Shown here in pieces: positions 37,160 to 50,424 of a DNA stretch of 64,000 nucleotides (position 1 is the stretch's first letter; every line of letters starts with the position of its first letter). Where the stretch lies: assembly GCF_027596085.1 (NCBI RefSeq), contig NC_072467.1:2963361-3027360 (forward strand), written 5' to 3'. Below the pieces are notes generated by a model. The model saw only the letters and a list, made by a program, of their open reading frames with translations. It was not told the origin of the DNA and searched no databases. A program made the translations under genes and the position numbers. Source of the DNA: Anoplopoma fimbria (Eukaryota; Chordata; Actinopteri; Perciformes; Anoplopomatidae).

Positions 37160-40100
37160 ACTACTGTGTAAATATGGCAGATATGTATGTTTATTAGCTT
37201 TGTTAGATTAATAGATAATAGATAATTAAGCATATGCTGAGCTGTCACTGGGTTGCCTCCTCACTTGTCAGATGAGAACAGTTTGACATACCCATACACC
37301 CAGCACAAAACTTGGTCTATACGGTGTGCTGTATTGCTAGTGAATATTATTTGATTATAAATTGGACCTCCCTGCCTGCACCATTTTCAGGAAAACCAAT
37401 ATAAATTTGACTTCAGTCTGTGAACCATACAACTATACATCCAATTCAAGAACTTTAGTTTTGTCTCAAGTTGCACTAAGAGTACCAATGAATATGCAGG
37501 AATACTAAGGATTTACACAGCTTTTTCTTCACCTGAGCTGAAACCGTTTGCTTGTTTTGGTGGCCTTTGGTGAACAGCAACAAACAAGTTCATAGTGTCT
37601 GTGGTCCAGCCTTCTCAGGGCTTCCTTTGCATCAGACGCGCTGCCCTTCATCTCATGCTAATGTAGTACAAAAAAGATATCTAGCTTTAAAGACATGGCA
37701 GTCAGTTAAAAAAGGCTGTGCTTAGTGTTTGAAGCTATAAATGTGACAGAAGACTTCAAGAGGAAGACCCAAGACTGGCAGTCTAAAGATGAGTGAGAGG
37801 CGGACAGGCAACATGTTTTTTTCCCATCCAGAGGGATATTCTGTGGCCAAGCTTGATTATTAGAGATGAAGGACAGGCTGAGAGGATGTGGGATTGTTAA
37901 ATCCTTGAATCCTTTCACCAAAGCCCCCTCTATAACATTCTTCTGCACTCCTCTGTGCATTTATGGCGCACCCTTGATTTTCCTCTCTTTTCTTTTTAAG
38001 ACTGAATGAAATTCAGATTGCCTGATGATATGCAAAAAGCAGTGAAATGTGAAAATATTATTTGGCACTTTACAGTATCCGAATTAAGTATTTAGATATA
38101 AAACTGGGATATGGATTTGTATTAAATATGCCCAAACCAAATAGACCTTGTACAGTATGACTGAATCAATGTTGGCAAGAATTCACAGGCTCATCTCTCC
38201 AATAACTAATCACTACACTATAAATTTATGACAGCACTTCAACTGTCTGTGGTGTTATGTGAAACCCTGGCTGTGGATTCAAAACCTCTGCTCCTCTTGC
38301 TTTGAGAGGCTGTGCTTCATTTGATGCCCTGTCCATTATTGCCAGCATATTTGAAAAGTGCTAAGCCTTGAAACTAGTCCCATATTATTTCAGGCCGGAC
38401 TGAATATTTCACGGCGGGAGGCAGAAAATGAGACCTTCCCTCAAGAGACTGCCTGCAGTGCATTCTACTTGGTGCAGCAATCGGAAGGTCTCATACTGTG
38501 CAAAACACACTTGAACAAATAATTATATATTTAACTGCCACAGATTTTTCTTTTCTTATGTGTGTAGTTGTACGGGAAAATGGGAAGGAAATACAAAATT
38601 GGAGGATACTGTAAATATGGAGAGTCCACTAGTTTTGTGCTTGCTAAGATTGGTTTCAGCACACACATCAGGGTACAGTGAGTAATCAGTGACCCATAAA
38701 ATAAGGTGTTTTATCACCACCTTAGGAGCAGGAACACATTCCAGGGTAACTGGAGATCCCTTTGAGTTACACCCAGAGTATAACAGCAGCAGGCTAAAAA
38801 CAGGAAGCTAACCAGATTGATTCTTGAATCACCCGTGCCTGCTTGAAATTGGATCCCGGTCTTGTGAGATTAGCCACGACACTGTCTGTGTTCTGGTGCA
38901 TGATTCCATAAATGTGTAACAGAGTAGACGGTGGACTCAGTTGTCTGGTAACAATGCTGTCTTTTGACTGATTCAGGAGCATGCTGTTGCAGAGGCTTCA
39001 GTGGCAGCATAGCTCACAGGCGCAGTATTCAAGGGTTCAGAGTGGCACAAGAAGGAAAGTTACCAAGAAAGATATCACCCTTGTGCTAGAAAAAAAATAC
39101 TTATAGTAAGGAACATATTTATGTGTGTTATACTAGTCCACTCAAACTGACTTCTACATATATATACATTATCACTGTTTGAATCATTGTTGAAGCATTA
39201 TTGTATATGGCAGGCAACAATAATACTACTGTAAAGATATTAATTATGTCAAAAAAAAGGCAATCTGGATTGACATTTGATTTAGATTATCTATCCTTAA
39301 ATTATAAAATTGTTATCCAACAAAAAATGACCACCCATTACAATTTAAATTTGACATATAAAATGTGTTCCAATTTAATTTTATAATATTGAACAAACTA
39401 CTCAATTTGCACCTAAAAGTAGATTTTGCTACAGGAAAAAAGTCAAACAACAAAGCTTTGCTTAATCATTGAAACTTCAGCTGGCAGTGACCTTTGAGAA
39501 GGATCCATATCTCTGTTCCTGGAAGAAACGATGTGGATGGCAAGTAGTAGTGTCCTTTGTGTTTTGTGAAGATATTGAGTGTTTGAAGTGTTAACACTGA
39601 CACTAAGCCTTTGGGGCGAGCAGGCGAAGGAAACATGTCACACAATAGGATGGGACTTGGATCTTTGTTTCCCCTTTTCTGACCTCTGACCATTATTGGT
39701 TTTCAGGGTTGCTGCAGCCCCTGCTCCTTAGGGGCAGTGCCCGCCTTGATCATATCATCGCAATGTGCAGGAGAAGTATTACTTAGCTAATAATTGGACC
39801 CTTGAATAAACTATCCTCACTCAGTTTGTAGAGTTCGTGCCATTTCACTCAAAGTGGTCTCTCATTCCTTTTGTTTAAAATGTTTACATGTATCAAAAAT
39901 ACTAAATTTGGTTGTGATGTGTGAAGTTTTGGTGAAAGCATTTCATTTGAAAATTGTTATTTCAAATGACCCATGACTTGCCTTCATCTAATGTAAATGA
40001 GATGCTGTCAACAAAATCCAGTATGAATGTAATACAATTTACTGTACAAACCTTTTGTTATATTGTAAAATTACAAACCCTGTCCTCATTTCAATGCTCC

Positions 40101-43100
40101 TTTATCCAGCCTGCTTTTATCCTCATGGTGACTTCAAGAGTCTTGGCCATCTATTAGGCATTTGCTGTCATGGAGATGACCTTTGTTAATGAATCTTTGA
40201 ATTTTGGTTGACAATGTTTTTGTGTGATCTCTACATATTATATGCCTCCAGTAGCTTGGCTGACATAATCCATTGAGGCCACACATAAAACAGTGTGCCA
40301 TCTGCACCTGGAGCATGGCTATCAGCTCTGTTTCCCCCCCACCGCCCCCCCATCACACACCGCCTTTGCTTGAGCTTTCTCCTGCCTGTGTGTAGCCTGA
40401 CCCTGCTCTTCCCGTTCCAGGCTACAGAAGCCAAACCAAAGGCTGCTTTCAAGGGGGACTGTCTGCTCAAATCAAGTCAGAGGCCTTTTAGAATCGGTTC
40501 AGAGATCATAGCAAGTAGAAGTCAGGGAAGAGGATGACCCTCTCCTCGAGGCTTGATCGGATCTTGGCCCAGTCAAACCCAGCAGGGCTCAGTCTCTGGA
40601 CAGCTTCGTCTCTGCAGGGTTTGACTCTGTGATAGTGCGAATGAAAGAGGGCACCAAGAGAGCAGCAGTTCTGATGTGTCAGGCTCAATGTCCTGGCAGT
40701 CTCGCAGAGCAAAGTGGGCAAAGCAAAGGACACAGCCAGCAGGCACAGGGCCAGAACAAGACCCTATATTGTGTGACATGTCATCTAATGGCTGTCCTCT
40801 TGTTTTAAATTTATGCATCTGAGACAAGTTGGGGCCAATGACATAGGTCACAATATATAAGACAATGAGCAAATGTAAGCATGCACTTTAATGGATGCAT
40901 ACGTTTTTACTATTTGTTTTTATGTTTAGTAGTCTAAAATGATTGTTAGCAGATACAAACATAATTACCTTTGCCTATTAGTACCCATTAGCATCTGTTG
41001 ATTTATCATAAATCTCTCTTATCTCCATCAGGAACCACTTAGTTTTTCTTTTTGCCAACCTCCATGTATAAGTAAGACCATGTATTCCACTTTTTTTATA
41101 TGAAAAAAGTCAGATTCTTTCTGAAGTCTATTGCATATTTTGCGATACAACAATGTCATATGTCAGAAAACTTTCAAATTCTGTTTACTGTAAACATGGC
41201 TACATATTGGGAAAGAGAGCTAGCTTTGTCTTGTTGACACACAGGATTATTCACCCTGTGTTTCTGACCCTTCTCTACTTGACTTGGTCTCCCCCCACTC
41301 CCACCTCCACAGATCTCAGCATTCATTAAGATTACGTATTTACTTTAAGCCCGCCGCCTCTTTGCATAATGGCAAGCAGGTTCCCCGGCTGGCACAGTGT
41401 GTTTCAAGTGCTCGGTGAGGATAGGACTGAATTTTAAACACGATGTGTCTTGCCTCGAAGTTGACCTTGCACAAAAAGCCCAGTGATCTCATTCTACGCT
41501 TCAGTAGAAAGCTGCTGATTCTCTCTGTTAGAGTGTTACTCCTGTAAGAAAGGAGCCCTGTATGGCCTGCATATCACTGCAGGCTACTTCTACAGACTCC
41601 TTCCACGCTCTCTTTTCACCAGAACGGGAGGGCAGAGAAAATGGTTCAATTCATAATGCTTTGAAATGGAAATCTGAGGTTAATTTCTCTCAACAAAGGG
41701 AGTAATTTACCAACAGAGAATATTATCCAGCTTAATGCAGGACAGGAAGTAAAATGCAACTTCAGCGTGGCAAGACTTATCTCCAGTTATTATTTTACAA
41801 AGATAGTGAACGTGATAAAGCTATCGCTTGCATTTGGAGCCTGCTGATCATGTATCATGGTTAATATTGTATAGTGTTAGAAGTCACGGTTCCTTGTGTC
41901 AACCACATTTCCCACAAGGCGATGGCAGTAAGTGGATATCACCCAGCTCCCACTGGATGTAACTTTATCTCAGACTAACTTAAGACCAGTGAACTTTTAG
42001 GTCAGCAGAGGTCACAGAAGTACCCTCTTTACATTGATGCCACATTGCTCTGTCCACTCATGTAGATCATATCGATTAGATTAAATACCCTTGAGCCTTG
42101 GCATGGCCCTTGGCAGCTTTACTTGGCACAACTATCTATTCGAGCACAAAGGACAAGCACTGTATGAAACAAAAGTTAATAATTGTTTTAAAATATACTC
42201 ACAAAGAATAGCACTTACATTTTATGTCCGAAGAGTCCACATAAAGTTGCCAAAAGCCTTAGTGTAAAGCATTTAGGATAAGACTTTTATGAAGAGCTCT
42301 TCAAGTGCCTATCATCATGTTGGTGCCATTTCATCCATGGCTTTATGTGAATGAAAACATTTATAACAGTGACACCCAACAGTTACTTTGATACTGTGCC
42401 TGTCAGTCTCAGGCATTGCCAAGCTGTCTTATGCGACTCAGGGTTAAGAAGGTTAATATTGCCAAGTGCTCAAAATTCAAACGATGACAGGATGGGTTCA
42501 TTGATGAATGACTGATAGTTGACCCCATATTTCACTTGTCATTTTGTCCACTAAGGCTTTCTCAGACAAGGTTTGTCAGAAGAGGTTTGCAGCTTAACCC
42601 TCAGTTGTCTCCTTCCCTCACTGTCTGCACCACAGCTGATGACTCAGTCCCTCATCACGACTCACAGTCAAATCACATTAAAACTGGTTTTGCTCTAGAG
42701 TCTTTAATGCGTCTTAATTAAGGACATATGTAAGTGTATGTCTTTGCACTTATATTTCTATAAATGTGTCTGTTTAGAACATAACGCATTTCTGTGTAAA
42801 TGTACATACATATGTGTATGTTCGGTAACTCAATAACGAGGCAAATACTGAATTGCAAGAAAGCACTGGTGACCTTACATGACCATTGTTTGAGTATTCT
42901 AATGCTTTTCTCTTTATTTTGTAAAGATTTGCAGCAAGACAAAATGTAAGTAAAACACCTTAAAAGCATTAACATTTATTGAAACAATCAAGCATCTCTT
43001 TTGAGGACACTTTTACAGAAGAGTTATTGAAATAAATGTTTTTGGCCACATAATTATCATTTTATGCTAATCCAGGACTGTTTAACTGTGTAAATGTGTA

Positions 43101-44379
43101 AAGTGTAAAGTGTCAACAAACAGTACTCAAGTCTACATGTTTAAACCAGAAATAAAACCAATACTTTTATACCAACAATGGATGGTTTGAACGTAAAGGG
43201 ACCGTTTCTAGTACTGAGCCATATTAGTTCACTGCTTTTTTCCTCATATCCATAATGCTCTATAGTTTCTTTCAGATCATCTTTTCTCTGCCCAGCACCA
43301 AATGGCTGTTTAGCTGTTAGCTAAGCGACTAACTGGTAAACCTATTTCAGCATTTAGCAGCTATTTGCTAATGCTGATGCCAAATTAATGCTAATGTTGC
43401 TCTGTATCTGGTAAATGTAGGCAACCGTTTGTTAATTTGTTTGCCATATCAATAAAAAAGGTGATAATATTGCAGAATTTTAATTACCCATTCAATGACT
43501 CATTGCTGAAAAATGATATGATAATAAGTCAAATCATTAGATGTTTCAAAAGAAGGTACTGACCTGTCCTGCGGTTTTTAACTAAGGCTTTCCCATATCC
43601 ATGTGGGTTTTACTTCAGGTAAATGTGTTATTTTTAAGAAATATATTATTAAGTACCTAAAAACATCCAACTATTAAAGGCAAGGCTATTTGCGAGGTCT
43701 TGTGGTGTAATGTCTTGTCTCTTAATAATGACCTATAGAGGAAGACACTTTTAGGCTACAATGCATGCATTACCTCTGTACTGTCACATGATATATTGCT
43801 AGATGGCTTTCAAATAGTAACCTCATCTGCCCGTGTAGGCCCATGATATGCCATTGCTTTGTTGAGGTCTTGACACTGAAATCTTGCCCCTGGGTTCTTG
43901 CTCTTTCAGGATTTCAGCTGGAGGACACATTGGTGAAACCTTGCAGTGATAAGGGGAATATGTCAGCAGTCAGAGGGACTTCAAGTCATGGCAAAGCTGG
44001 ACACAAGTAACCAGTTGCATAAACTGTAGTTCAGTATGTCAAAGAGTCAAAGGACGAAGGGTAAAACATATGTTCTAATCTGAAAAGGTCAACTGAATCA
44101 AACTTAATCTGATACAAGTGTGCATATAAATTGGGGGTCAGTATTAGTCATCTATAAAAATTTTGTTTTCTGGTTAATATGTAGCTATAAATAATGTGTA
44201 TGTAGAACCATTGTTTTACATTAACTCAAATAAAGTCATAAAGAAGAATTAGTTTTCCGAACTTACATTTCTCCATAATATCTGCACAGATATCAATCAT
44301 GGTCTCATGAAGTTTCCTTTAACAGTCAAATTAATTAAGAAAATTACCATTTATGATTGATCTCTATATTCAGATTCTG
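37160..44379. other. Non-coding unique-looking DNA, no gene seen
   Basis: 7.2 kb without a supported gene. The overlapping frames at 40231-40872 (60-99 codons, both strands) are unrecognised. A small hairpin, GCCCCT/AGGGGC, lies at 39718-39736. The texture is unique, with GC-richer spots at 40280-40780 and 41330-41660. Confidence 0.55.
43301..43400. repeat. Segment rich in repeated TTAGC/GCTAA words
   Basis: TTTAGCTGTTAGCTAAGC, CATTTAGCAGCTATTTGCTAATGC and AATTAATGCTAATG succeed each other over 100 bases. This resembles a fish interspersed repeat with many TTAGC words, but I cannot place it in a named family. Confidence 0.25.
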
Positions 44380-44780
44380 CATTCAGAAAATCTTGATATC
44401 AGAACCATTTTGGTTTCCGTGTATTGTCCAAATAGTATTGACCAATCACATTTGAGCAAGTTTCAGTTGAATTCATGTAAACAGTCCGTGTGGAGAGCAA
44501 AAGAGGCAAAACCCTTTGGATGAAATACAATCTCAGAACCCGCCGGCTATAGTCTGATGATGATTTAGATATTTATTGGTTTAAAATGAGATTAAACTGG
44601 ATACTTGTGAAAAAATACGGTCGTACACGTCGTCTCTCAACTTCAACTCCAGTCTTGCATCTCAAGTTCCTAATCGGACTGTAAACAATGAGCAGCACAT
44701 GGAAAAAGACATCTTGGCCCGGATATCTGCTGGCTACACCGTAACCCCAGAATTATAGTACCTTGTCCCCAGAGACTTAT
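44380..44780. mobile_element. Suspected interspersed repeat, class unknown
   Basis: The segment differs in texture from its neighbours: CpGs in GTCCGTGTGGAG, ACCCGCCGGCTATAG, ATACGGTCGTACACGTCGTC and GGCCCGGATATCTGCTGG, in otherwise CpG-poor DNA. The order of these words resembles a repeat I recall from other fish genomes, but I cannot name it, show ends or target duplications, or find a second copy here. Low confidence. Confidence 0.25.
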
Positions 44781-46680
44781 TCCATATCAGATAGATAGCT
44801 GATGGGTTTAGGGACTGAATTATGATAGTGAATATGGTATTGATAATTTTGTGACCTTTACAAGGGAAGGCTCATTTAGCAAAAGATTAGTTTTATTCTG
44901 TACCAGTGCTTCAGGATGCAAAATATGTCTTGCATATCACACTTACTTCTTTTCTAAATAATTCATATTTTTCCATTATGCAGCTTGGCTTCACCATGTC
45001 TTCATTAGTGCTTATTTGTGGAAAAGGAGACTGTACTTTTTGTTGTTTCTTGCTTTCTGACCCAACAAATGTCCCTTTATTTTTGTTGATGCTCTAAATT
45101 TACCCATCACACATACAGCACATTGACATTTATAATTTCAAGCAAAACACCACTACTATCCCAACCTTCCCCTTTTCCTTCATTGGATGGGGACTACTGG
45201 AGCAGGCAGGATGCCCCTGTTAGGTCTCCCTCCTGCCTAGCCGCGGCACCACTGCACCGTACACCCATTAACCACCATTACCAGGCAGGGCCATTTCATG
45301 GTCAAAGAGCATTTTAGTGTTAGCTCTCCCTCGGGCGACGGAATCAGCCAAGTGAGTTTCAATCCTGCTCCACTACATATGCTATGTTTTACATTTTCCC
45401 TTTTTTCAGCTTACTTTTAACATCTCCCTGTTGTGCACTTTGACTCGGCAAGTGTGACTCAGTGTAACTCAACTGTACATGATCGATGGCATGTATGTCT
45501 GCAGTGAACTGTGAACTGTACAAACAAAGAACTGTGCAACACATACCTAATGCATTTACAGTAATACCATGACATAATGTTGAGAGCGTTCAGAGAATGA
45601 GCATTACAACCTCACCACCACAGAAAGGATTGAAGAGATCGCTGTATCTATAAGATGATTGACGGATATTATGTGATGGCCAAATGTATTCTAATGTTGA
45701 GAAACAATAGTAGTCCATTGTAACTGTAGTTTTATGATTATTGGCTGAAACCACTAATGGGGCTCAATAGGCTTACTCCTCTTTGCATCACTGCACAATA
45801 AAAATGTCATGCTATCACAATGGGCCTTTTCAACCCTGCTCAACTCTTTATCCACTAAGTATTCAGCAATGGTTGGGAAGGCAGGGCAACTCATTGGGAG
45901 GCTGTGATCACAGAGTTGGGAAGTTAGTAGGTTATCATATACAAAAACTGTTCTGACACTCAGGAAGTGAGGGTTCAGGTTCCTCATGGATAACTTAAAA
46001 TGGTAACAAGAAGCATTTTGGCATGCCAAAATCACAAGACGGTTTTCTCTGTAACGTCTCATGGGCAATAGTTCGAACCTAACAACCAGTAATTGACCCT
46101 TTGCTAAGGCCTCTCGAACAGAGACTGGCCAATCATAGCGAAGGTCCAGGGTCCGACCTGTGCAGTGTTAAGATTTGTTTGAATTATTGAGTACTCTTCT
46201 TGTCCATATACAACATACAAGTTGTGAGTTTCAGTCTTTTTGAGGGGCTCTGATCGGATTTACATCCTTGTGGCTTTTCAGAGAAGTGAGTTATTTTCTT
46301 TTCATCCTTTTTTTCCTTTTACAATTGTAGCACATTCCAGTGTATACTCATTGTCCGAAAAGGCCTTATGAATACAACTGAAATACCACAACATACATGT
46401 CCTTGGGTGCTATGCACCAGTGGTTCTTGGGAGAGCTGAAAACTTTTTTGGTGTGTATTTTGTACCAGTATTTTTCGTTTATATAAACAGTAAACAATAT
46501 TACAATAAACAAATTATAAGACATAAAATTCAACTACCAACTGGGTGGCAATTTACTAAAACTACAGTTGTGGTATGGCAACAATAAACAACACCTTTTC
46601 TGGTGTTGCATTTAAATGTAAAAATAAGACTTATATAATATATATAATAGCGAGAAGTGCTTTATTCCAGGTATAACAAT

Positions 46681-46718
46681 GATGGAGGCTTGTGGATCAG
46701 ATGGAGGTTTGTGGATCA
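46681..46718 (+). repeat. 19-bp tandem duplication, one mismatch
   Basis: GATGGAGGCTTGTGGATCA (46681-46699) is followed directly by GATGGAGGTTTGTGGATCA (46700-46718). A slippage duplication. Confidence 0.9.
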
Positions 46719-46845
46719 GTGGTCGGACCCTGGTCTGACCATAAAATCGTTTCTATGCTTTTTCAAAAATTTGATAATATTTATTCAGAGAGTGCAGTTA
46801 GTGACAGTGTGGGCTCCATGGTAGCTCTGTCAGTTTGACGGTGTA

Positions 46846-46857
46846 CCAGCAGGGGAC
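46846..46857 (+). promoter_or_regulatory. CTCF-like motif, one mismatch to the core
   Basis: CCAGCAGGGGAC matches the CTCF core CCASYAGRKGGC except A for G at position 11. It points opposite to the three motifs at 11-17 kb (a divergent arrangement). Confidence 0.35.
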
Positions 46858-49800
46858 AGGACTTAGAGAAAGGGTCAATTACTTAAGTAGTGGCAGGGTG
46901 GCTACGTAATGAGATGGGCGGCAGTTTGGCCCTGCTATAAATTGCCTCCCCACATATTAGCCATAAAGGTTAGCAACAGAGCAATCCTCCCCACCTAAAG
47001 TCACAGTGGTGGTCCCTCTTTTTGAACACACAGCAAGTCGGAGCTTGGATGCTGACCTCAGCCACTTTAACCTCCTTGCACCTGATATTATACATATTTG
47101 TATGACTGGTCTCTTCTGATCTCAGTGGTTGAGCTCAGGGTTAACCATATGTAGAGCTAGCAAAGACTCTAGACTCTGTAATCACTGAGTCATGTTCTAA
47201 CCCTGGTGACTCTCTGGAGACAGTGGAGCATCGAGGAGATCTTCCTTGTCCCTAAATTAGAAGTTGGTCATGCGTCATAGCCAAACATTTCTGCCTCCTA
47301 CTGTACCTAGATCCATGGCAGTTTGTTGATCCACCCTGCTACCATACCTATCACTTAACAGCTAGCAGAGTCAGGGCCAAATTGGGGGGCCAATGGATCC
47401 TTAACTTGGGGAATGTGCACCACATTATTCTTTCCCTCTGAAAATGTCTAAAAAATCAAGAGACAGGATTCTTAACCTTCTTGACCATCTGTGCTCTCTC
47501 ATAATATGAGGCATATTGTGGAACTTTACACAGTATGCAGTATATTGAATCACTCCAGGAGTAATGTCATGTGCACAGACAGTGGCAGAGTACAACATGT
47601 TGGAAGTCTTTTCTTGTCAAAAGTAGAGGCTTGAAAGAGAATTTCTCAGCAATCAATGAAACAGCTTGACTTTAGTTCAAACAGCATCAAACGTGTATCA
47701 TCAAAAAGCAGCAGCGATGGGTCTATTGCAGGACACACTTCCACTTGTCTTCCATGTTGTCAGCCGCAGCACATTCTGCACCAAGGCATTTGAATTAATT
47801 TACCAATAACCATGAGAATACATTCATCTTTATTGGCAGATCTGTTTTTTGCTGCAGGTGATGGCCATATTTAAATAACAATATTTCTGAAATATTAATC
47901 CATCAATCAAATGATCAGCGATCAGTTATTCTCACAGTGAATGATCCATGTCACACTCAAATCATTGGAGGCCATTTTTTTTTCTCTTGATAGACTTACA
48001 AGTGATTATTATGAAATATTATTATAATGAATTGATAAAATACACATCTTCAATCATCTTTCAGATGTTACCCTGAGTGCATATATTTACTCTACCTTGC
48101 GACAGCCCATGGGTCCAAATTCTGTCAGTGCATGTACCGCCAATCCCCTCGAGTGAAGACTCAAACATCTGGAATTCTTCAGAAATAAAGTAATCAAAGT
48201 TGACATCAAGCTGGTCTATAAAGTTTGTTTCCAAGATCCAACAATCTGGTTCAACATCAATATGGAGAGTAAACATTCTTATTAACAAATAGCAGTGACT
48301 TGTGGTATACAGTCATGTAGAGCAGTGGAACATAGCAGGCAGCTGTTGCTAGCAGACCCCACTTATAAGTGTTGTGCACGGACTGTCGCTGCCATCTGGC
48401 TATTACCAGTGAAGGTGAGGGGATCTAAAATTGAAACATTAAGGCTCACCTTTAGTGTTTAAACAAGTTAAGTATCAAACTGATTCTAACTACCAACTAA
48501 CCTATCCTATGACACCGTGAGGCATTTTATAGGACACAGAAACCTTGAATTCAGTACAGGTCAACATACACTGACGTTTTAGCTTATCGTTTCACAGACA
48601 GTAAAGGGGGGGAATGGTTTAAGTACAGAATGGCAGGTATAGCTTTATTCCCTTGTGCTTTTAAAGCAACCTGCTGATTGACGTTGGCAGAAGATGGCAA
48701 TGCCACTTGGTGATTCCTGGGATGAGAGCGAGAGACACCACCCACTGTCAAGACGTACACCAGCTCAATAGTCCATCGAGCACTGACAGTCACCACAGCT
48801 GTACATTTTACGCTACCTGAAGCCCAATAATTAGCATTTCTTTTTGAGCAATGGAAAAAAAATAACAAACCCCCAGACTTGCATAAGCAACTACGCACAC
48901 ACATATACATCCACTCAGCACATTCATAGAATGTTGTGTTAATTTATTTGTTTTTTGTAAGCTGGAGCACAGGATGAAATTAATTGTGCAGGTTTTGTAT
49001 TAATTTGTGTCAATGTTACACTTGTCAGCTTGAAGTTGACAAGAGGAGCCACATTCTTGTTGTACAGTAGGAATCCAAACATGCTGGTTCTGCCTCATGC
49101 TGCTGGCGGATGACACTCAGGGAGAGATCATTCTTGCTCAGTAGGAAGTTTCCTCTCAGTTGAACTAGCCAGCTGTTAGTTTATCAAAACTTGACTATTT
49201 GACATATGTTGTAGGCATGTTGTAGAAAATCAATAACAAATTAGTTTTCCCAAACTGTATCTGTTCTTGGGATGTGCTGTCTTTCATTTGCACATTATTG
49301 GGGGGGTTTTCAACATTAATGGGTATCGTTTTTATTAGAATTATTATAATGTTTCCATTTACAACTACTCTAGCAAACCACAGCTTATGTAAATTTTCAG
49401 CATTTCCCTAATTTACAAAATGATATGATGTCGGGGTATTGCAGGAGGAAATGTCTGCCTGTGTTGTGTATTTTGTCCTAGAGGCAGACATAGCAGGACG
49501 AATCAGCAGGCCTCAGGACAAACCTCCCTGTCACCAGAGATGGAGAGCCTGGCCAACTGTGTTGACTGATTGTTAGCATTAGTGGCTGTGAGTGTGATTA
49601 ATATGCCTGCCCCTCACATAGCACTCTGGAAAAAGAGAGGTGTAGCTTAAAACTGAGCAGGGGTGGCCACATTTCACGCTTTTAAAGAAGATAATGCATA
49701 ACCTGAGCGTGGCCGCCTGTATACGGCAGGATGGATGGCTCTAAGAGACCAGGTGCTGTTGCATTAATTCCTCCATCCTAAATCAGAGGGAGGATGTGCT

Positions 49801-50405
49801 GTCCTAATGAGCTTGTTGTGTGGGATGCTGTGAGTGCTGCTGAGACTCTGTGAGAACATACTGTGCTTCAGCTTAGTGAATTTGAGACAGCCATAATTGC
49901 TGCATTGTGATGGTGATTTTCCTCCTCTTCCGCATCTAAAGCAGCCCCATAGCATCTGCTTGTTTGCCTGGGCCTCCTGTCTGCGGCGGTCATAGCACTC
50001 CCTCTGCTTCCACACACTGGGCCTGTATCACTCACCAAACATTTGGGCTCTAATTTGAGAAGATTAGGTCCCCATGCTGATAAGTCAAACATTGCATCAG
50101 AGCCTTTCTGCTGCGATATGAAAGGGTGTCACTATGCTCTGGCACTGCTGACAAAAGGATATGCACATTTGCGGCACGAGTGCCAGCATGCATCCTGCTT
50201 ATTTTAAGAGTTGTTGCCTCAGCAGAGAGGTTTCAATGATATATATTTAAACATATATCTTGTTTACTGAGGCTAAAACAACCAGTGCCAACATGTTGGA
50301 CCGATTCCTTACGGCAAGCTTTAACAGGCGCCCACATTCCTATATTTCTATTATTAAGGTTCTTATTTTGCTGTTAGCATGACATTGCTTAGAATACCAA
50401 ACCAA

Positions 50406-50424
50406 ATATATATATATATATATA
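50406..50424. repeat. Short (TA)n
   Basis: About nine TA units between AAA and AAATATC. Confidence 0.85.

Noticed and set aside
39718..39736. GCCCCT/AGGGGC hairpin considered as an RNA or terminator signal
   Set aside because: Six-base stem only. Vertebrate context has no such terminators, and it is too short for a microRNA precursor.
46425..46480. CAGTGGTTCTTGGGAG...TTTTTTGGTGTGTATTTTG considered as a hAT transposon end
   Set aside because: Only the first 10 bases and a loose continuation fit. No opposite end or 8-bp duplication found.
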